Assembly (NCBI RefSeq): GCF_029784155.1
Contig: NC_073691.1
Location: forward strand, 140,050,433 to 140,114,432
Direction: 5' to 3'
Length of the DNA stretch: 64,000 nucleotides
Source of the DNA: Uranotaenia lowii
Lineage: Eukaryota > Arthropoda > Insecta > Diptera > Culicidae
The number at the start of each line of letters is the position of its first letter. Position 1 is the stretch's first letter. A program made the translations under genes and the position numbers. A model generated the notes under the pieces. The model saw only the letters and a program-made list of their open reading frames with translations, was not told the origin of the DNA and searched no databases. This document shows positions 33,103 through 45,994 of the stretch, one piece after another.

Positions 33103-33640
33103 TAACATTTTAACTTTAGTGTTTAGGATAAGTTTTAAAGCCTCTTATTTACCTGCCGAATTCAGTTTTAATCACTATACTCTCTACGTAAAATATCAAG
33201 TGTCGACCGATAACTGTACTGTAAATAATAATATATACTTTTTTTATGTAATTCGATGTAATTTCAACGGATAATTCTTAATAAACTTACAACTGCTCAA
33301 AAGAATTCTAGCTGTTTTGTTTACTTTTATGTTTCGTCTCGTATGTGTATGGAAATGAGTGCGTTCAATGAGTGTAATGTGCTAGATGTGTTCAATGAGA
33401 TTTATTCAATAGGTGTGTTCAGTTTCTGGTTCGGATCACATTTTCAATGATGTTTGGTAACGGCGGTGCGTTCGCAGCTAGTGTAACAAAAACAAATATC
33501 ATACCTTTAAATTTATCAAACAATTCTTTTCGGCATAGTTTTGAAAAAAAAAAAACAAGTTAATTTATTAGAAAAACGATGGTACGGTTGTTAATTTAAT
33601 TTATTTTCTGGAATTAATTTTTTTTTGAAAAATACAATAA
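33103..33640. other. AT-rich non-coding sequence
   Basis: No motif or repeat recognised. It may contain the 3' non-coding part of the adjacent Gypsy element. Confidence 0.35.
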
Positions 33641-33654
33641 TTTAGTTGATAATT

Positions 33655-35405
33655 TACTGGAACACTCGGTATAGAAACATGTTCTTGAATCGTTCGGGTT
33701 TCCGGATCTCCCTTATTTGTCGTTGCTGGGTTCTTTTTTGTTGGCATCTGTCCGGGTAATCACTCAGCCTGATGCGGACTATTTTGTATAGGTATTGTAG
33801 TTTCAGCAACTCTGTTTTCTTCTTCGGAATCTGATAAATAGTTGTTTGCAAATTTTACGTCCTCAATATCTCGAGTGTATTCAACTTCTCTTGGACTTCG
33901 AATAACCAACAAAGGTTCATTTCTTGCATGAACAGTGAATCTTTCTGAAAAAAATCCTAGATCGGTTTTTTTGCTTTTAAAAAATGGCCATCACAACAAT
34001 ATCCCCTGGTTTAATATGGGAATACGTAGCTCATCAGCGTTTATCAGCAAATTTTTTGCTGATCAATTTAGCCTCGGTATCTCGTTCTCGTATGTCTGCT
34101 CTATCTAATTGACTGTTAAACCTGGCATCCCACAGGATTGGAAATGAGCCTCTGTACATCCTACAAATAGCTCGAAGGGAGTTACGCCCAGCCTAGCGTG
34201 TGGTTTTAGAGTGTTGTGTGAATGTACATGAGCCTCTAAGGCTTTTTTCCAGTTAAGATTTTCCAATTTGGCTGCCGAGAGTGCCTTCAGAACTGCCTGG
34301 TTCTGCAGTTCCACAACCTCGTTGGACTGTTTAGAAGAACGGATTTTTTTTTATTCGGAATCCTTTGTGTTCCCAGAAAGAGATGAAATCTTTGTTCTGG
34401 AATGGTGTGCCGTTGTCCGTTTGTAGAATCAAGGGTTGACCAAAGGTGGTAAATATTCTGGATAAAACTAAGTTTGTCCTTTGAGCATCTGTACAAGACA
34501 TCTCGACCACAGATAAAAAACGGGAGTTATATCCACAACTACCTACAGTTGCCCTAAGCCACATCCCGGCACTGCTAAGAAATCTGCCTAGATGATTTCC
34601 CAAAGCCCTTCCAGAAGCTGACGGCTGGATAACGGAACAGGCGGGTTCTTCTTAGAAATCAGTAAGTAAGTTTCGCAATTTCTCCACTTGTGTGTTCATC
34701 ACGGGCCAGCGAAAAAAAATTCACGCATGATTCTCTTCATTACGCCTATGCCGATGTGACGCTGGTGAGCCATCTTCACCGTTACTCGTAGTTTTCGTGC
34801 TAAGACGGCTTTATAATCGATCCGTATAAACAAGTGCCCTAAACGCTCGAAGGTGGTTCGCATGAGCCTCGTGTTTCTTGATATTCTCAGCCCACGATCC
34901 AGTCAGTACAGCCGTCTTTACAGCACAGATCTCACTGTCGGTCTCTGATTCTGTTTCTATATCCTGCAACGAACTGTTCATATTTCCAACATGTAACATG
35001 AATATTAAATTTTTCTCCGTGTCTTCTTCATATGGTGCATCATTCTGCGATTTTTTTAGGAGACTAGAAAGTGCGTCAGCTACATTGAGATGAGCTGGAA
35101 CAGAGATGATGCTGAAATCATAAGACTGCAGTCAAGGCGCCCACGGCTTTGCTCGTGTTAAAGCGCGCTTGCTGGTGCGTAAACCGGATCCAAAAATAAA
35201 CGTATTAGCCTCGGAATCTGTACGAATGAAGAATTTTTTGTTGGTCAAATAGAAGCTGAACGCTCGACTCCCCACACCACGGCGAGCGACTCTCGATGCG
35301 TTTGTGGGTACTTTTTTTCTGTTTCAGTTAAAGATTTTAAAGCTCAAGATATTATGCGTGGGATGTTCGCATCATCAAACTGTAGGAGTACCGCGCCTAG
35401 CCCGA
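33655..35405 (-). pseudogene. Ty3/Gypsy pol remnant: RNase H and integrase
   Basis: Reading on the minus strand, the fragment begins at the end of the reverse transcriptase with GLGAVLLQ. RNase H pieces follow (WGVERFSFYL in a shifted frame, then SYDFSIISVPAHLNVADAL). The integrase zinc-binding histidines come next around 34870-34740, then the catalytic core with LQTDNGTPFQNKDFISFWEH (34331-34603) and NWKKALEAHVHSHNTLKPHA with GVTPFELFVG (34105-34314). A basic C-terminal tail follows to about 33655. Multiple frameshifts and stops mean it is dead. No LTRs were found. Gag and most of the reverse transcriptase are missing, and the 5' side abuts the complex satellite. Confidence 0.75.
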
Positions 35406-36595
35406 CTTTTTTTAGTTGGTAACCACAGGTGGCAAATTCCGGTTTACGGATTGTATTCGGCGAACCACCGTGTCCCCCCAGTTTGCTACTCTGGGTCCAT
35501 GGTGCCGATGAAAAGACTCATGAGATACTCCGTGAATACCCTATACTCCCTCAGCTCCACCTAGTTCCCACTTCGAACTGTTTAGCACACTATACTTCGC
35601 ATCGGCTCGAGGTTGACCTCTCCTCAACACGATTCAAGGCCCGATCTCTCTTCTAGCGACTCGAGGTGTCCACTTATACCTCTCCTCTTGTTGATTAAGA
35701 GCCGGATCCCTCCTTTTACGACTCGAGACCCGACCCCTTATCATAAAGACTCGGGGTTGACCACACAAACCTCTTCGCCTGAAGATTTGAGGCTTGACCT
35801 CTCCTCTAACGACTCGAAGCCCGACCTCTTATCTCCTGGATTCGAGGTTCGCCACCTTGCCCGTCGTGTGCCAGATCGAGAGCGGCTTATCCTAGACTCG
35901 CGCCTGTCACGGCACACGCCCAGGACTTAACGCAACGACTCGGATGATTCCCGACGAAGACGTCATCCTACTCCAACTCGAATGGCTCACCCGGCGTCGA
36001 GAGCCACTCTACCCGTGGGTATTACCCGATCGTGGAATAACTCCCAACGATTTTCACTGCGAAGAAGGTCAAGTCTTATCCCCGCAGCTTCTGTTGTTGA
36101 GAACCGCCCTACTCGGATACTCTCCGAAGGTTGAGCATCCTACGCACGAACGCGGCGCACTCACGGCATCCGCTACGCAGAAGATGTTGCCTTATCTTGT
36201 AGCTTCAAACCGTGGGGTCGAACACACACTACTCGACAGCCCCCGCCAGTGTGGTCAGTCTACTCTGACCGTTGTCCGGTTTTCTTTATCCCTTATGTTG
36301 GCTACCCTAGGATTTTCAGCCCGCGACTTCCTCTGCCCGTCGTGTGCCAGATCCTGGACTCGCGTCTGTCACGGCACACGTTCGGGACTTTGAACGCTAC
36401 GACTCGGGTGTTTCCCGACAGTGACGACATCCTCCACCGACTCGAGAGACTCACCCGGCATCGAGAGCCTTTCTACTCGTGGGATATCCTACAATCGTTC
36501 GCGGCGCACCCCTGACCTCCGCTATGCAGAAGATGATGCCTCATCTTTGTAGCATCGTTCAAAGGATCGGACGCTAACTACTGAGATGCTCCCTG
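35405..36595 (+). repeat. Complex satellite, first copy
   Basis: This block matches, in reverse complement, the larger block at 53985-57020. For example, the segment with CGACGAAGACGTCATCCTAC (about 35955) has its counterpart near 54220, and collinear similarity runs for several hundred bases on each side. Units of about 27 bp built on GACTCGAG fill 35590-35860. A module with TTTGCTACTCTGGGTCCATG lies at about 35490. The first copy has an extra segment of about 110 bp near 36080-36180 relative to the second. Long frames here have no recognisable motifs. Confidence 0.8.
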
Positions 36596-36599
36596 TCGA

Positions 36600-37350
36600 T
36601 GGAGTCATCTTACACCGTTCGCGGACTGTCGTTGGTTCCAGCTCCTCTGCAGGGCAGTCATGATCCGGGTGAACCCATCGTTGACCGCATGTCGAGTGTT
36701 GGTATCCGCACACACCCGCTGTACCACGTTGTCTGCTTCGTGTCGGGCTCGCAGGCGGCAGGTATGTTGGTACGTACCACCGCAAATCTCGGACAGACAA
36801 AAACCACATGTTCGGGTGTTTCTTCTACGTCCCCACAATCTGGCAATATGGCGAAGCCACATGTCCAAACCAGAAGTGGTACTTCATGAAGCATCTATGG
36901 TTAGTCAGGGATTGCGTCATATGGAAGTCCACTTCACCGTGTCTTCTTCCGATCCAGCTCCCGATTTACGGAATCAGATGATAGGTCCACATTCCTCTCG
37001 CTGAGCTGTCCCACAGATGTTGAAAGTTGTCGAGATCTCGTACGTTGGGCATGTCTTTGTTGTCGTAGCAATAGACATCCTCCTCTAGCAAAACCGAGAT
37101 GGGCATGACACCCACCACTACGCAGGCTGCTTCGGACGACATGGTTCGGTATCCGCTGATAACCCGCAGGTTCAACAGCCGATGAACGCTGCTAAATTGC
37201 TGCAGGTTACAGTGTTTCCCAGGGTGTGCCTCCGTACCGCAAGATTGACGTGGTCATGCTTGCCAGTATCCTCCTTTTACTACCGCAGATTGCCGAGGAG
37301 TTCAGCATCATCCTTGTGAGTGCGGCCGTGGGCATTGCAGAATGATCTGT
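36600..37350 (-). pseudogene. R1-clade element, C-terminal fragment
   Basis: On the minus strand the reading runs from ALTRMMLNSSAICGSKRR and ILRYGG, through SGYRTMSSEAACVVVGVMPI and LLEEDVYCYD, to GDVEETPEHVVFVCPRF and RIMTALQRSWNQRQ. These are the conserved C-terminal blocks of R1-type reverse transcriptases, the last containing a zinc-knuckle-like region. Frames shift several times. It is a different copy from the R1 remnant at 10.8-17.1 kb. It abuts satellite DNA on one side and an RTE scrap on the other. Confidence 0.75.
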
Positions 37351-37354
37351 GGGA

Positions 37355-37502
37355 ACTTCTATAGATATGGTATTTACGACATCGATTTTGAGACCTGCTG
37401 CCTTGGCACTTTCGGGGAGTTCGTCGAGTTTGCTTTGCATATCTGTCTTTAGGAGAGTATCACAATATCATCAGTCAGGTCAAGCTCATTAAACTGTTTC
37501 AT
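37355..37502 (-). pseudogene. RTE fragment fused to the R1 fragment
   Basis: The minus-strand reading LNELDLTDDIV, then MQSKLDELPESAKAAGLKID, matches the LADD region of the RTE element at 886-3913. It joins the R1 fragment directly at about 37350, so one open frame (37207-37440) mixes both elements. Confidence 0.7.
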
Positions 37503-37589
37503 TGGCAAAGCATAACACGGTAATCCTCAGACCTTGCACCAAAATGCCTCGTACCATGCATCGATGACATAGACGAATTTTTTTGGGTC

Positions 37590-38070
37590 TCCTCGTCATC
37601 TGAGAGTCCTTGATTAGGTTCGACTGAGAGTTGTGCGTGTCTAACGGTGCGTGGAGAAATCGGATGTCAATAGGTACGACGTTCTCCCGGGGAACTGGAA
37701 TGAAGGGAGGAAAATCACCAATGATCACACAAATTGTGCAGCCAATGGTTGAACTTGTGGTAATTTTTGGCAATTTATTAGAGAAAATTAGAAGATTTGA
37801 GTTCAAATGAGAGAAACTAGTGCTCAGAGAGAGTGAAAATGTGCTAATTTTTGCAAATTGTTGCAATTTGTGAAGCAGTTGTGGAATTTTGATCATTACC
37901 ACTCCAAATGCAAAGAACTCTCTCTTGATTTCAGTCCCATGCGTTCGCCGGTTGAAAAATCCAAAGGTGAAAAGGCATATGTCGAACAGCTTGAATTCCG
38001 AGCCTCTGAACTGTCGACAGACGAAACAGTCGAAGACCAGTAGTGTGAAATCAAAAAAGCCTCTATGTCA
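37590..38070 (+). pseudogene. RTE fragment in plus orientation, interrupted by about 240 bp
   Basis: Two blocks, about 37600-37690 and 37945-38065, match neighbouring parts of the RTE endonuclease region (1677-1860 in the first element), including a recognisable EYVEQLE-like stretch and a TVED sequence. The sequence between them, about 37692-37938, is unrelated. CGTTCTCCCGG and CGTTCGCCGG flank it, so it may be a small insertion with a short duplication. Confidence 0.65.
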
Positions 38071-39817
38071 AAAAAAAATAAAAAAAAGGATTCTATAAAT
38101 TATTTATTATCATCTGCATAATTTTCATAAACAATTGACGAATCAAGACCCAGAAAACAGTCTTTCCCTTCAATAGATGCAAATTGATGTAATCGATAAG
38201 ATCCGATATTAAACCGTTAGTATCAACAATTTCCAACACACACTAAATAAACTTTCATTCCAACTACTACTACTAGCTACTCTGTGTTGTATAAAAAATG
38301 TGGATTCCTATTTCATGAAAACAAAGATGTATGATAGGGATTTTTCCAAACTATACACATAGCTATTGGTACAGATGTTGCTTAAACTCGATTTACTCCC
38401 ATCAATGTTATCACAAGTAAAATAATTTGGTTTATTTTATACTGTGTGCAATATCACTACAATGCAACGGATTGGCCGGGCTGGTTGCTGATGGTCGCTT
38501 GATTGACTGAGCCCGGAATGGACTATGACACTGGGAAAGCAGCAATTGCACCGCATCACTGGATCGTTCCTCAGAGCATTCCAACCGTGATCCGAGTGAA
38601 GTTTCATAGTCAGACCTTTACCCATTTGCGAGGTTAATCCGTGTCCGCGGATTATCGTTTGCGAAGTTCATTAGCATCATCGTTTCGTGTTTTCTTATTC
38701 TGTTTTTTTCGATGCTGCTTTCACCAAACAGCTACCAAAATCACTTAAATTCCCCGGGAGAAAATTTATGTTTGCTTACACCGTGCTCGAAGTTTCCCTG
38801 GACTGGAAGATGCTCACCGATGACATAAACGTTGATTAAAGTGAACAACAATCTTCGATTTAAAGGCCCAGTGGTACTGACTGGGGAGAAGTGCAACTTA
38901 TCCAATTCAATAAGTTTGAGTTTCAACAGGGATAAGGTGGGTGCGCTGGCGGAATAATTGCAGGTCTTAGGTTTTTTTTGTTTGAAGCCACGGGGAAATC
39001 TTCGAAGTAAATCGTCTACTCGTGTACTGCCGAAAGGTCTGATCCGACTTAAAACCACTTTCAATTCCCATGCTACCGCGCGAAGGAGCATAAAAGCTTT
39101 AAAATATCAACAAAAATAGCAACAACGAGCGTCGACGAGAAGTCGTGCGATATTTTAGGCGAAAGGTTGTTTGGAGCCTGAAGAAGACACTTGCAGTGGA
39201 TTTGCGCCTCCTAGCCGTGAAATGTGGCCACAACAGAAACGGTAAAGTTCATCGTTCTGAAGCTGCAATTGCTGTAATGCTAATTCTGTTAAAAAAATAA
39301 TAAGCTCTCCTATTTTGGTTGTACGTTTAGATGTCTGATACTACAGATAGTTAAGAAGGCTTTTCAGATCAAAGTCAATAATCTACAGAGGATGCTAGAA
39401 AATGTCTTGTGAAATGCTCTGTTTTTGGAGGTTCCTTCAAATACTTCGAAATCTTCACTTCTTATATGTAAAAATGGAGGCAGAAATATGTGCGAACACG
39501 AATAACTCTTACAGGGTTCATACGATTTTCATGCATTTTTTTGTTGTGAAGAAAAACACAACGGAGAAATAATTTCAAAAATGTGATTGTGGAATTTGAT
39601 AATTTTAAGTGTTTATTCGTATCAAATAAAAGTCATGGATTTGTCAGAAAATCTCCACTTCTTCCTTCCATGCTTAGATGCGCATAAACCAAACAGAATT
39701 AAGAATATGATTAAGGTTAGCTTTGTATAACTAAAACTCATAATAAGATCCAACAATCAGTATCAAAAGCCAGAAACAGAAATTTTCGTACACTAAAACC
39801 TTGAAAAATAAAAACTT
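38071..39817. other. Non-coding, unrecognised
   Basis: AT-rich at first, with a more GC-balanced segment at about 38460-39240 where frames on the minus strand (38437-38625, 38741-39091) show no motif. It could be unique host sequence. Confidence 0.35.
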
Positions 39818-39819
39818 TA

Positions 39820-42800
39820 CCCGAGCAGACTTTGATGCCCGAAACGACAACAAACTGATACCAAAATGAGCTGTTAAGAGCAAAATGAGAGCAACATTTG
39901 CTATTGACTTTTGTATGATAGCAAAATTAGGCATTATTAAGGCATCAAATATTTTTATTTAACAGCATGCTGAGACCAAAATGAGCTGTTAACAGCAAAA
40001 TGAGAGCAACATTTGCTTTTGACTTTCAGTTTTTTTAAGTACAAATCTGAGACCTAAATGATACCATCCTTTGATGTAAAATTTTCCAAAAAGCGAGATT
40101 TGACATGTTTATTTTTTTGAGAATTACAAAGTGACATCGTTTTCTTTGAAACCAATAGTAAAAATCTGAATTGCATTTAAGATTTGAAAAAGAAATATAA
40201 ATAACATTCTTCGACTTTCTTTAATTAATCAGAGAGCTGAATGTCACTTGAAGAATAACAAAGTTTGGTTCTAACATTAATGAATATAATCAAAATCACT
40301 TTTTTTCTCCCTGTTGTGTTAACAATAATTTTATTGTAAGTATAGCTTAATCGAAGTATTTAGTAAATGGTTTTGAAGAGTCTCTTAAAATTTATCAAAA
40401 TTCGTGATTTAATTTGATTTAATTTGATTATTTTAAAAACAAAATTCATGGTTTTATATGAAAACGATTTTTTAAATATTTCTATTAAGTTTCTTGAACA
40501 TTGGCAACTTTAAAGCTTTAACAAATAAATTAAGTTAAAACGCACCAAATTTGAAATTCAAATGAGCAGAGAAAAATCAGGAATCCCGAACTCAAAATTA
40601 CGAACTTGTAAATGATGTTTATTCTATAAACCATCCAAAATCGACCGAAATTAAACCACTCCTACACATACCGAGAGTAAATAAGAAATGTGAATCACCG
40701 AAATGGATTGCAATTTTCTGAATTAACGAGTGATTTGATTTTAAAACACATTTTGAAATTCATATGAATGAGGATTATCATAATAATTTATATTCACTTA
40801 CACAGACTTTCGGAATTAGGTTACTATAGAGTCCCGTGTCGGTAAGGTGACTCGACTAAAAATTTTCAAAATGTATATTTGATCAACTAAAAACAAATTT
40901 CGATTCTCCCAAAAACATATAGGAGAAATAAATCTGTTTCAACAAGAACAAAGCGCAACTGTATGCTAGTGCCCTTGCATACCCTATTCCGTGAAATGTT
41001 TTTAATTATTATTATTTATAGGTATATCAATATTTATAATTAACTTTTTATAGTTCTATGCAAGGAAATTGTAAACGAATATATTGTAAAACATATAGGC
41101 ATATAGTCAATTGTACTGAACCAATCGTGCACGGACTAACCCAGGGTGCTTAAAGCTAGGGTGTAAGTATTTTGAGGAAAAGTAGGCAAGGGGTACCAAA
41201 AGTTTCTCAGTGGTGGAGGGTAGAGACGGAGCGATTTTTTTAAAGCCAATTGTTTGCCTTCCATGCCTACGATTACGATTGACTGTCACAAGATGGTCGA
41301 TTCCGTGATTTGGTATATTAACCCACCCGTAAATGTACTCACCCTGGACTAACCGAGATGAATGTAAACAAAATTTCACTATTTTTGTCGGTGGCAAACA
41401 GGAAGTAAAAATAGTTGTTCCGGTATTGAATTGGCTAATCAGGATACTTGTAAGTAACAATGATGTCCTAAACTTTAACCGGTACAAGCATCGGGATAAT
41501 AATTTGTTTCTCTTTAGGGTAGCAGTAGACTGTAGTGGATGAATGATGTTGGAATTTGGGGAAGTTGCGTTTAAAATCAACGCCAATATGAGATTCCCGT
41601 TCCCGTATAAGAAGAAATACCAACAAAAAATAACCGTAGACTCATATCACGGACCAGTGAATCCGGTGGAGGAGGCCAAGGACAAAAAGGAAGCATACCT
41701 CCTTCAACCTCTGGCCAAAGAAGTCTAGTGACCAGCGCATTGATATCTCCAGCAGTTTCCTGTTGATTGATAAACTGATCTCTTGGAACAGCACCTTGCA
41801 TGAAAGCAGCACCACAATGATATCCAAAACCCATTTATCTAGTTAGCACAAAAGGAAGTCCAGGTAAGAGAACATTGAACTCCATTTTTGGTCATTTGTT
41901 TATGCAAAAATAACTGCAGAGTGCAGAATAGCAGTTACATTGTTATTAGTAGCATTGTTAACTCTGCTACATATAAGCGAGTAAAAGCTTAAAACAAAAA
42001 CTTGCACTACTGAAATTGTATTATAGCAGATTTCGCAGAATGGTCTATTGAATAGTTTAAACGCCTTGGTATTTTTTTTCCAATACTTCCATTTCTGAGG
42101 AAGATTCATCCCTAGTTTGGTATAGACAACGCCTGGAATGTGGATTAAGGAACAAATTGTGTTTTTTCATCCTTTATCAATGCGTTAATAACATAAAGGC
42201 GCTAGTGTTAGGGTACACCGGGGTCAGTGGAGACTTTGGATTTTTCAAAAAAAGTTTTAATTTTTGTTTAGTTCTATTAAAAACGTTGAATTTAATTGTA
42301 ATCTTTCCTATAATTGTATAGAAGAACAATTTAGACATACACGTTTATACCGACATTTTTTACGTTTTTTTTTTTGTTTTGAGATGTTAGGGAAAGAAAC
42401 AGCATTTTTTAATAAGGAAAAAAGTTAATATAACTCAAACAAACTTTAATTATGATTCCAGACTTGAACTGATGTAGGTGGAGACGGCTTGCTTACACAT
42501 TATTTCGAAGAGAAAATGGTTGTTTTCGCTTACCCCATGAAGTGAGGTGAGTGGAGCCAAGAACAATGCATAACAAATCATATGGTATCATTTGCATATT
42601 TTAAGCTTTTCCCTACAGCATTGTTAAAACCCATATTCTGCAAAAAATTAAGCCTTGTTTTATGAGAATTTATCCAACACTGATTATTTTAATGATTTTT
42701 CAAAGTTGAACTATACGAACGAAAGTCTCAATTTGCCCCGGTGTTTTTTAAAAAATTCTGTGCTTCATGCGCATTTTTTGCATATTTTTTAACATAAATT

Positions 42801-43766
42801 CAGGCGTTTAGCCAGATGGAATAATGTGCTAGGATATATAGCAACTAAAATTGAGTGTGAAAGTTTAACTTTTTTCTCTTTTTTTCTATGTATGCGAAGA
42901 AATTAAAACAAATTTGGCTATCATGTATTGTCATTAACCATGTTTCTCCTGGTTAAGCAGAATTTGACTTGCGGTTTTTCAAATCTTTTTCAGAATTACA
43001 ATTTTAAAGGTTTTCTAATAAAGCTACATTTTTTATGAATGAGTGACACTAGATTTTATTCGAATTTCATAACATTCATATGGAAATTAAAACTTTTTCT
43101 GTTGTACCTACTTAGTTGAAATTCTACGGAAGACTAATGGATAACATTCTAATTGGAACTAAATGCCAGTTACTTTGCATGGTCATAAAAGTGCTTATGT
43201 TCATGATAGGAGCAGTCACGTATACCGTGCATGGTAAAACGCCTTAATGTATGCTATCCATACAACTATCTTATTCTTGGAGCGAATAATCCGATAATCT
43301 TTTTTTCAATTGAAGATTTCTTCAAAAACCATACACATGAAAAATGGTGACGGCAAATTGAAATTGAACTTCCAGAGTAAACTTTTACAGCAATTTAAAA
43401 TCAAATTGGGCTATCACGCCATGAAAGCAGAATTTGCTATTTGTTTGAATGACTTAAGGTAGTAAACAACTTTTTTGCCTTTTTTGAGCAAAAGTTTTAA
43501 GAGCATATTGATCCCAAATTTTGCTTTCAAAGAAAATTTTGATGCCCTATATTGGCATCATTATGCTCTCCAAGCTCTCGGAAAACGAGGTGTAGTTGGG
43601 GTCTCACTTTTAGCAAAATTTGGTATCACTTTGCTAACCATGTATGGAAATTTTTGCTCTCATTTTTGCTGTGTACCACCTTATGTCAAGCAAAATGATA
43701 GCAAATTAAACTCTCAGGGCGTGATAGCAAAGTTTGCTATAATTTTGCCATAAATGCCTGCTCGGG
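39820..43766. mobile_element. 3.9-kb TIR element with TA target site
   Basis: The left end CCCGAGCAGACTTTGATGCC at 39820 and the complement of the right end, CCCGAGCAGGCATTTATGGC up to 43766, share terminal homology. TA flanks both sides (39818-39819 and 43767-43768). Subterminal copies of GCAAAATGAGAGCAAC and related words recur at both ends (39880-40020 and 43480-43740). No transposase is recognised. Minus- and plus-strand frames at 41107-41834 have no domain I know. The region encloses the MITE at 42215-42744. Confidence 0.6.
42215..42744. mobile_element. Possible MITE with ACACCGGGG ends
   Basis: ACACCGGGGTCAGTGGAGAC at 42215 has a partial inverted partner ending CCCCGGTGT at 42744. The match beyond nine bases is weak. 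The interior is AT-rich, with GTGGAGAC-type motifs recurring near 42480 and 42550. The duplication at the ends is unclear. Confidence 0.45.
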
Positions 43767-43769
43767 TAG

Positions 43770-44668
43770 TCTCAACAATAATTTGAACCAAGATCCAAAA
43801 CAATTCAATAAAGTTTAAAGCCGGATATTAGAACTTAGGAAAAAACAAAATTTAATTTTGATTATATGCACTCAAAACATCGGTTATCTATCTATTAAAT
43901 TAACGTAAAAAATGTTATTAAATAATCCTCAAGGTAAAATTTAAGTCTCCAACATTATTTACATACTCTAAAAACGCGTTCTTCGAACTTCAAAAGTGAA
44001 TTCAAGTATGAAATAAAAACTACCTTGATTTTCAACGTTAATCGAGAGTTTTCAATGCCTTTTTGTAAAAAAAAAAGATATTATTGAACTTTTTGATTCG
44101 AAGTTGCTGTGAATCAGAATTCGATGAATATTGCTTATGTTCTAATTTTATTTGACAGCAATCATGTTTTGAAAAATATAAAGTAAAGCTCAAGTGAACG
44201 TTTTTCCCGAACAATTAGACACTGCCCCTATTCACCTTAATTGGGGAGTGAACAAAACTATCTGTTTGAGGATCAATACTAAAAATACTTACAACTTTAT
44301 TTTAATTAAGGTTTGTGTTAAAATTCACTTGAAAGAATTAGACAGAAATATTACGCAAATAGTCCTAAATCTGCAACGATTCTCATCATTTTGCGGCACC
44401 AAACCAATTTCATGAAAAGAATTAATCCTTTACTCTCTACTTCCATGGCATTTTTTGTGAAAAGTCTCAACAATGTTTGCCCGGGTCAGCTAGTAAAGTA
44501 TTAAACATAATAGGTTCTTACATACCTGACATTAGAAAAAAAGTATGTAAAAAAATTCTAACAGTTATAACTTGCCAACTAAAGACCCGAACAACGAACA
44601 AATAACGTTTTCTTCTCTTGTCACCCCCCTTCGAATTCTTCCCTCACCACACTTTCCGAAAATTCGAA
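43770..44668. other. AT-rich non-coding sequence
   Basis: No frame with a motif and no recognised repeat. Confidence 0.4.
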
Positions 44669-44671
44669 GTA

Positions 44672-45994
44672 CACTGAGGTTTTTTTTACGCGTTTTTTTT
44701 TACACGGTTTTTTTACGCGGCTTTTTTTACGCGGATTTTCGAATTAACGCGGTTTTTTTTACGCGGATTTTCGAATAAACGCGGTTTTTTTTTACGCGGA
44801 TTTTCGAATTAACGCGGTTTTTCAGAGAAAATATTCTAAGACTTTTTCAAAGGAAAATACTTAGAATCTTTTTGTAGTTGGGAAAATCTTAGCTCTGAGA
44901 CTAAGAACGTGATACATGAGATCTGAGACCTGAGACCTGAGACTTGAGACCTGAGACATGAGACCTGAGACCTGAGATTTGAGACCTGAAATATGAGACA
45001 TGAGACCTGAGACTTGAGACCTGAGACCTGAGACATGAGCCATGAGACATGAGCCATGAGACATGAGACATGAGACCTGAGACCTGAGACATGAGACATG
45101 AGACCTGAGACCTGAAACCTGAGACCTGAGACATGAGACATGAGACATGAGACATGAGACATGAGACATGAGACATGAGACATGAGACATGAGACCTGAG
45201 ACATAAGACCTGAGACTTAAAACCTGAGACATGAGACATGAGACATGAGACCTGAGACTTGAGACATGAGACCTGAGACATGAGACATGAGACCTGAGAC
45301 CTGAGACATGGAACATGAGACCTGAAACATGAGACCTGAGACATGCGACCTGAGACATGAGACCTAAGACCTGAGACCTGAGACATGAGACATGAGACAT
45401 GAGACATGAGACATGAGACATGAGACCTGAGACATAAGACCTGAGACCTGAAACCTGAGACATGAGACATGAGACATGAGACCTGAGACTTGAGACATGA
45501 GACCTGAGACATGAGACATGAGACCTGAGACCTGAGACATGGAACATGAGACCTGAAACATGAGACCTGAGACATGAGACCTAAGACCTGAGACATGGAA
45601 CATGAGACCTGAGACATGAGACATGAGACGATCTGTATTCCACAAATAAGCCTCACTATATTCTACTATTCTATTAATCTAATTGATTTTGTTTTTATCT
45701 TAAAAATAAACTATCATTGTACGCAAATTTTTAAGTAATCATGGTTCTTACGCGTTTTTTTTAGTAACGTGCTTTTTTGCGCGAATTTTTCAATTAAAAT
45801 AGATTTTCGAATTCGGGGTTTTTTTTTACGTGGATTTTCGAATTAACGAGGTTTTTTTTTACGCGGATTTTCCAATTAACGCGGTTTTTTTTTCGCGGAT
45901 TTTCGAATTAACGCGGATTATTTACGCGGATTTTCGAATTAACGCGGTTTTTTTTTTACGCGGGACGAAATACCGCGTAAAAAAAACCTCAGTA
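44672..45994. mobile_element. TA-flanked TIR element carrying a minisatellite
   Basis: The left end CACTGAGGTTTTTTTTACGC at 44672 is inverted at the right end, up to 45994. TA lies on both sides (44670-44671 and 45995-45996). Direct repeats of a unit of about 30 bp, TTTTTTACGCGGATTTTCGA plus ATTAACGCGG, occur about four times near the left end and about six times near the right end. The centre holds the 7-bp minisatellite. A TA target suggests the Tc1/mariner superfamily. It has no transposase. Confidence 0.8.
44920..45630 (-). repeat. 7-bp minisatellite GAGACMT with a 231-bp higher-order unit
   Basis: About 100 copies of GAGACAT or GAGACCT run nearly without a break. Variant units recur at a distance of exactly 231 bp (33 units): the GGAACAT variant at 45310 and 45541, and the GACATAAGACC variant at about 45200 and 45431. 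Because seven is not a multiple of three, all minus-strand frames stay open and give MSHVSCL-type peptides, which are artefacts. Confidence 0.92.

Noticed and set aside
36600..37350. rDNA-inserted R1, implying ribosomal DNA nearby
   Set aside because: No 28S-like sequence is seen beside either R1 remnant; the flanks are satellite and RTE sequence.
41107..41834. Overlapping frames on both strands that might be a transposase or host gene
   Set aside because: No catalytic motif, zinc finger or other domain could be recognised on either strand.
44836..45656. Four overlapping minus-strand frames of up to 251 residues with MSHVSCL-type repeats
   Set aside because: They are produced by a 7-bp tandem repeat that has no stop in any frame; composition and overlap show they are not genes.
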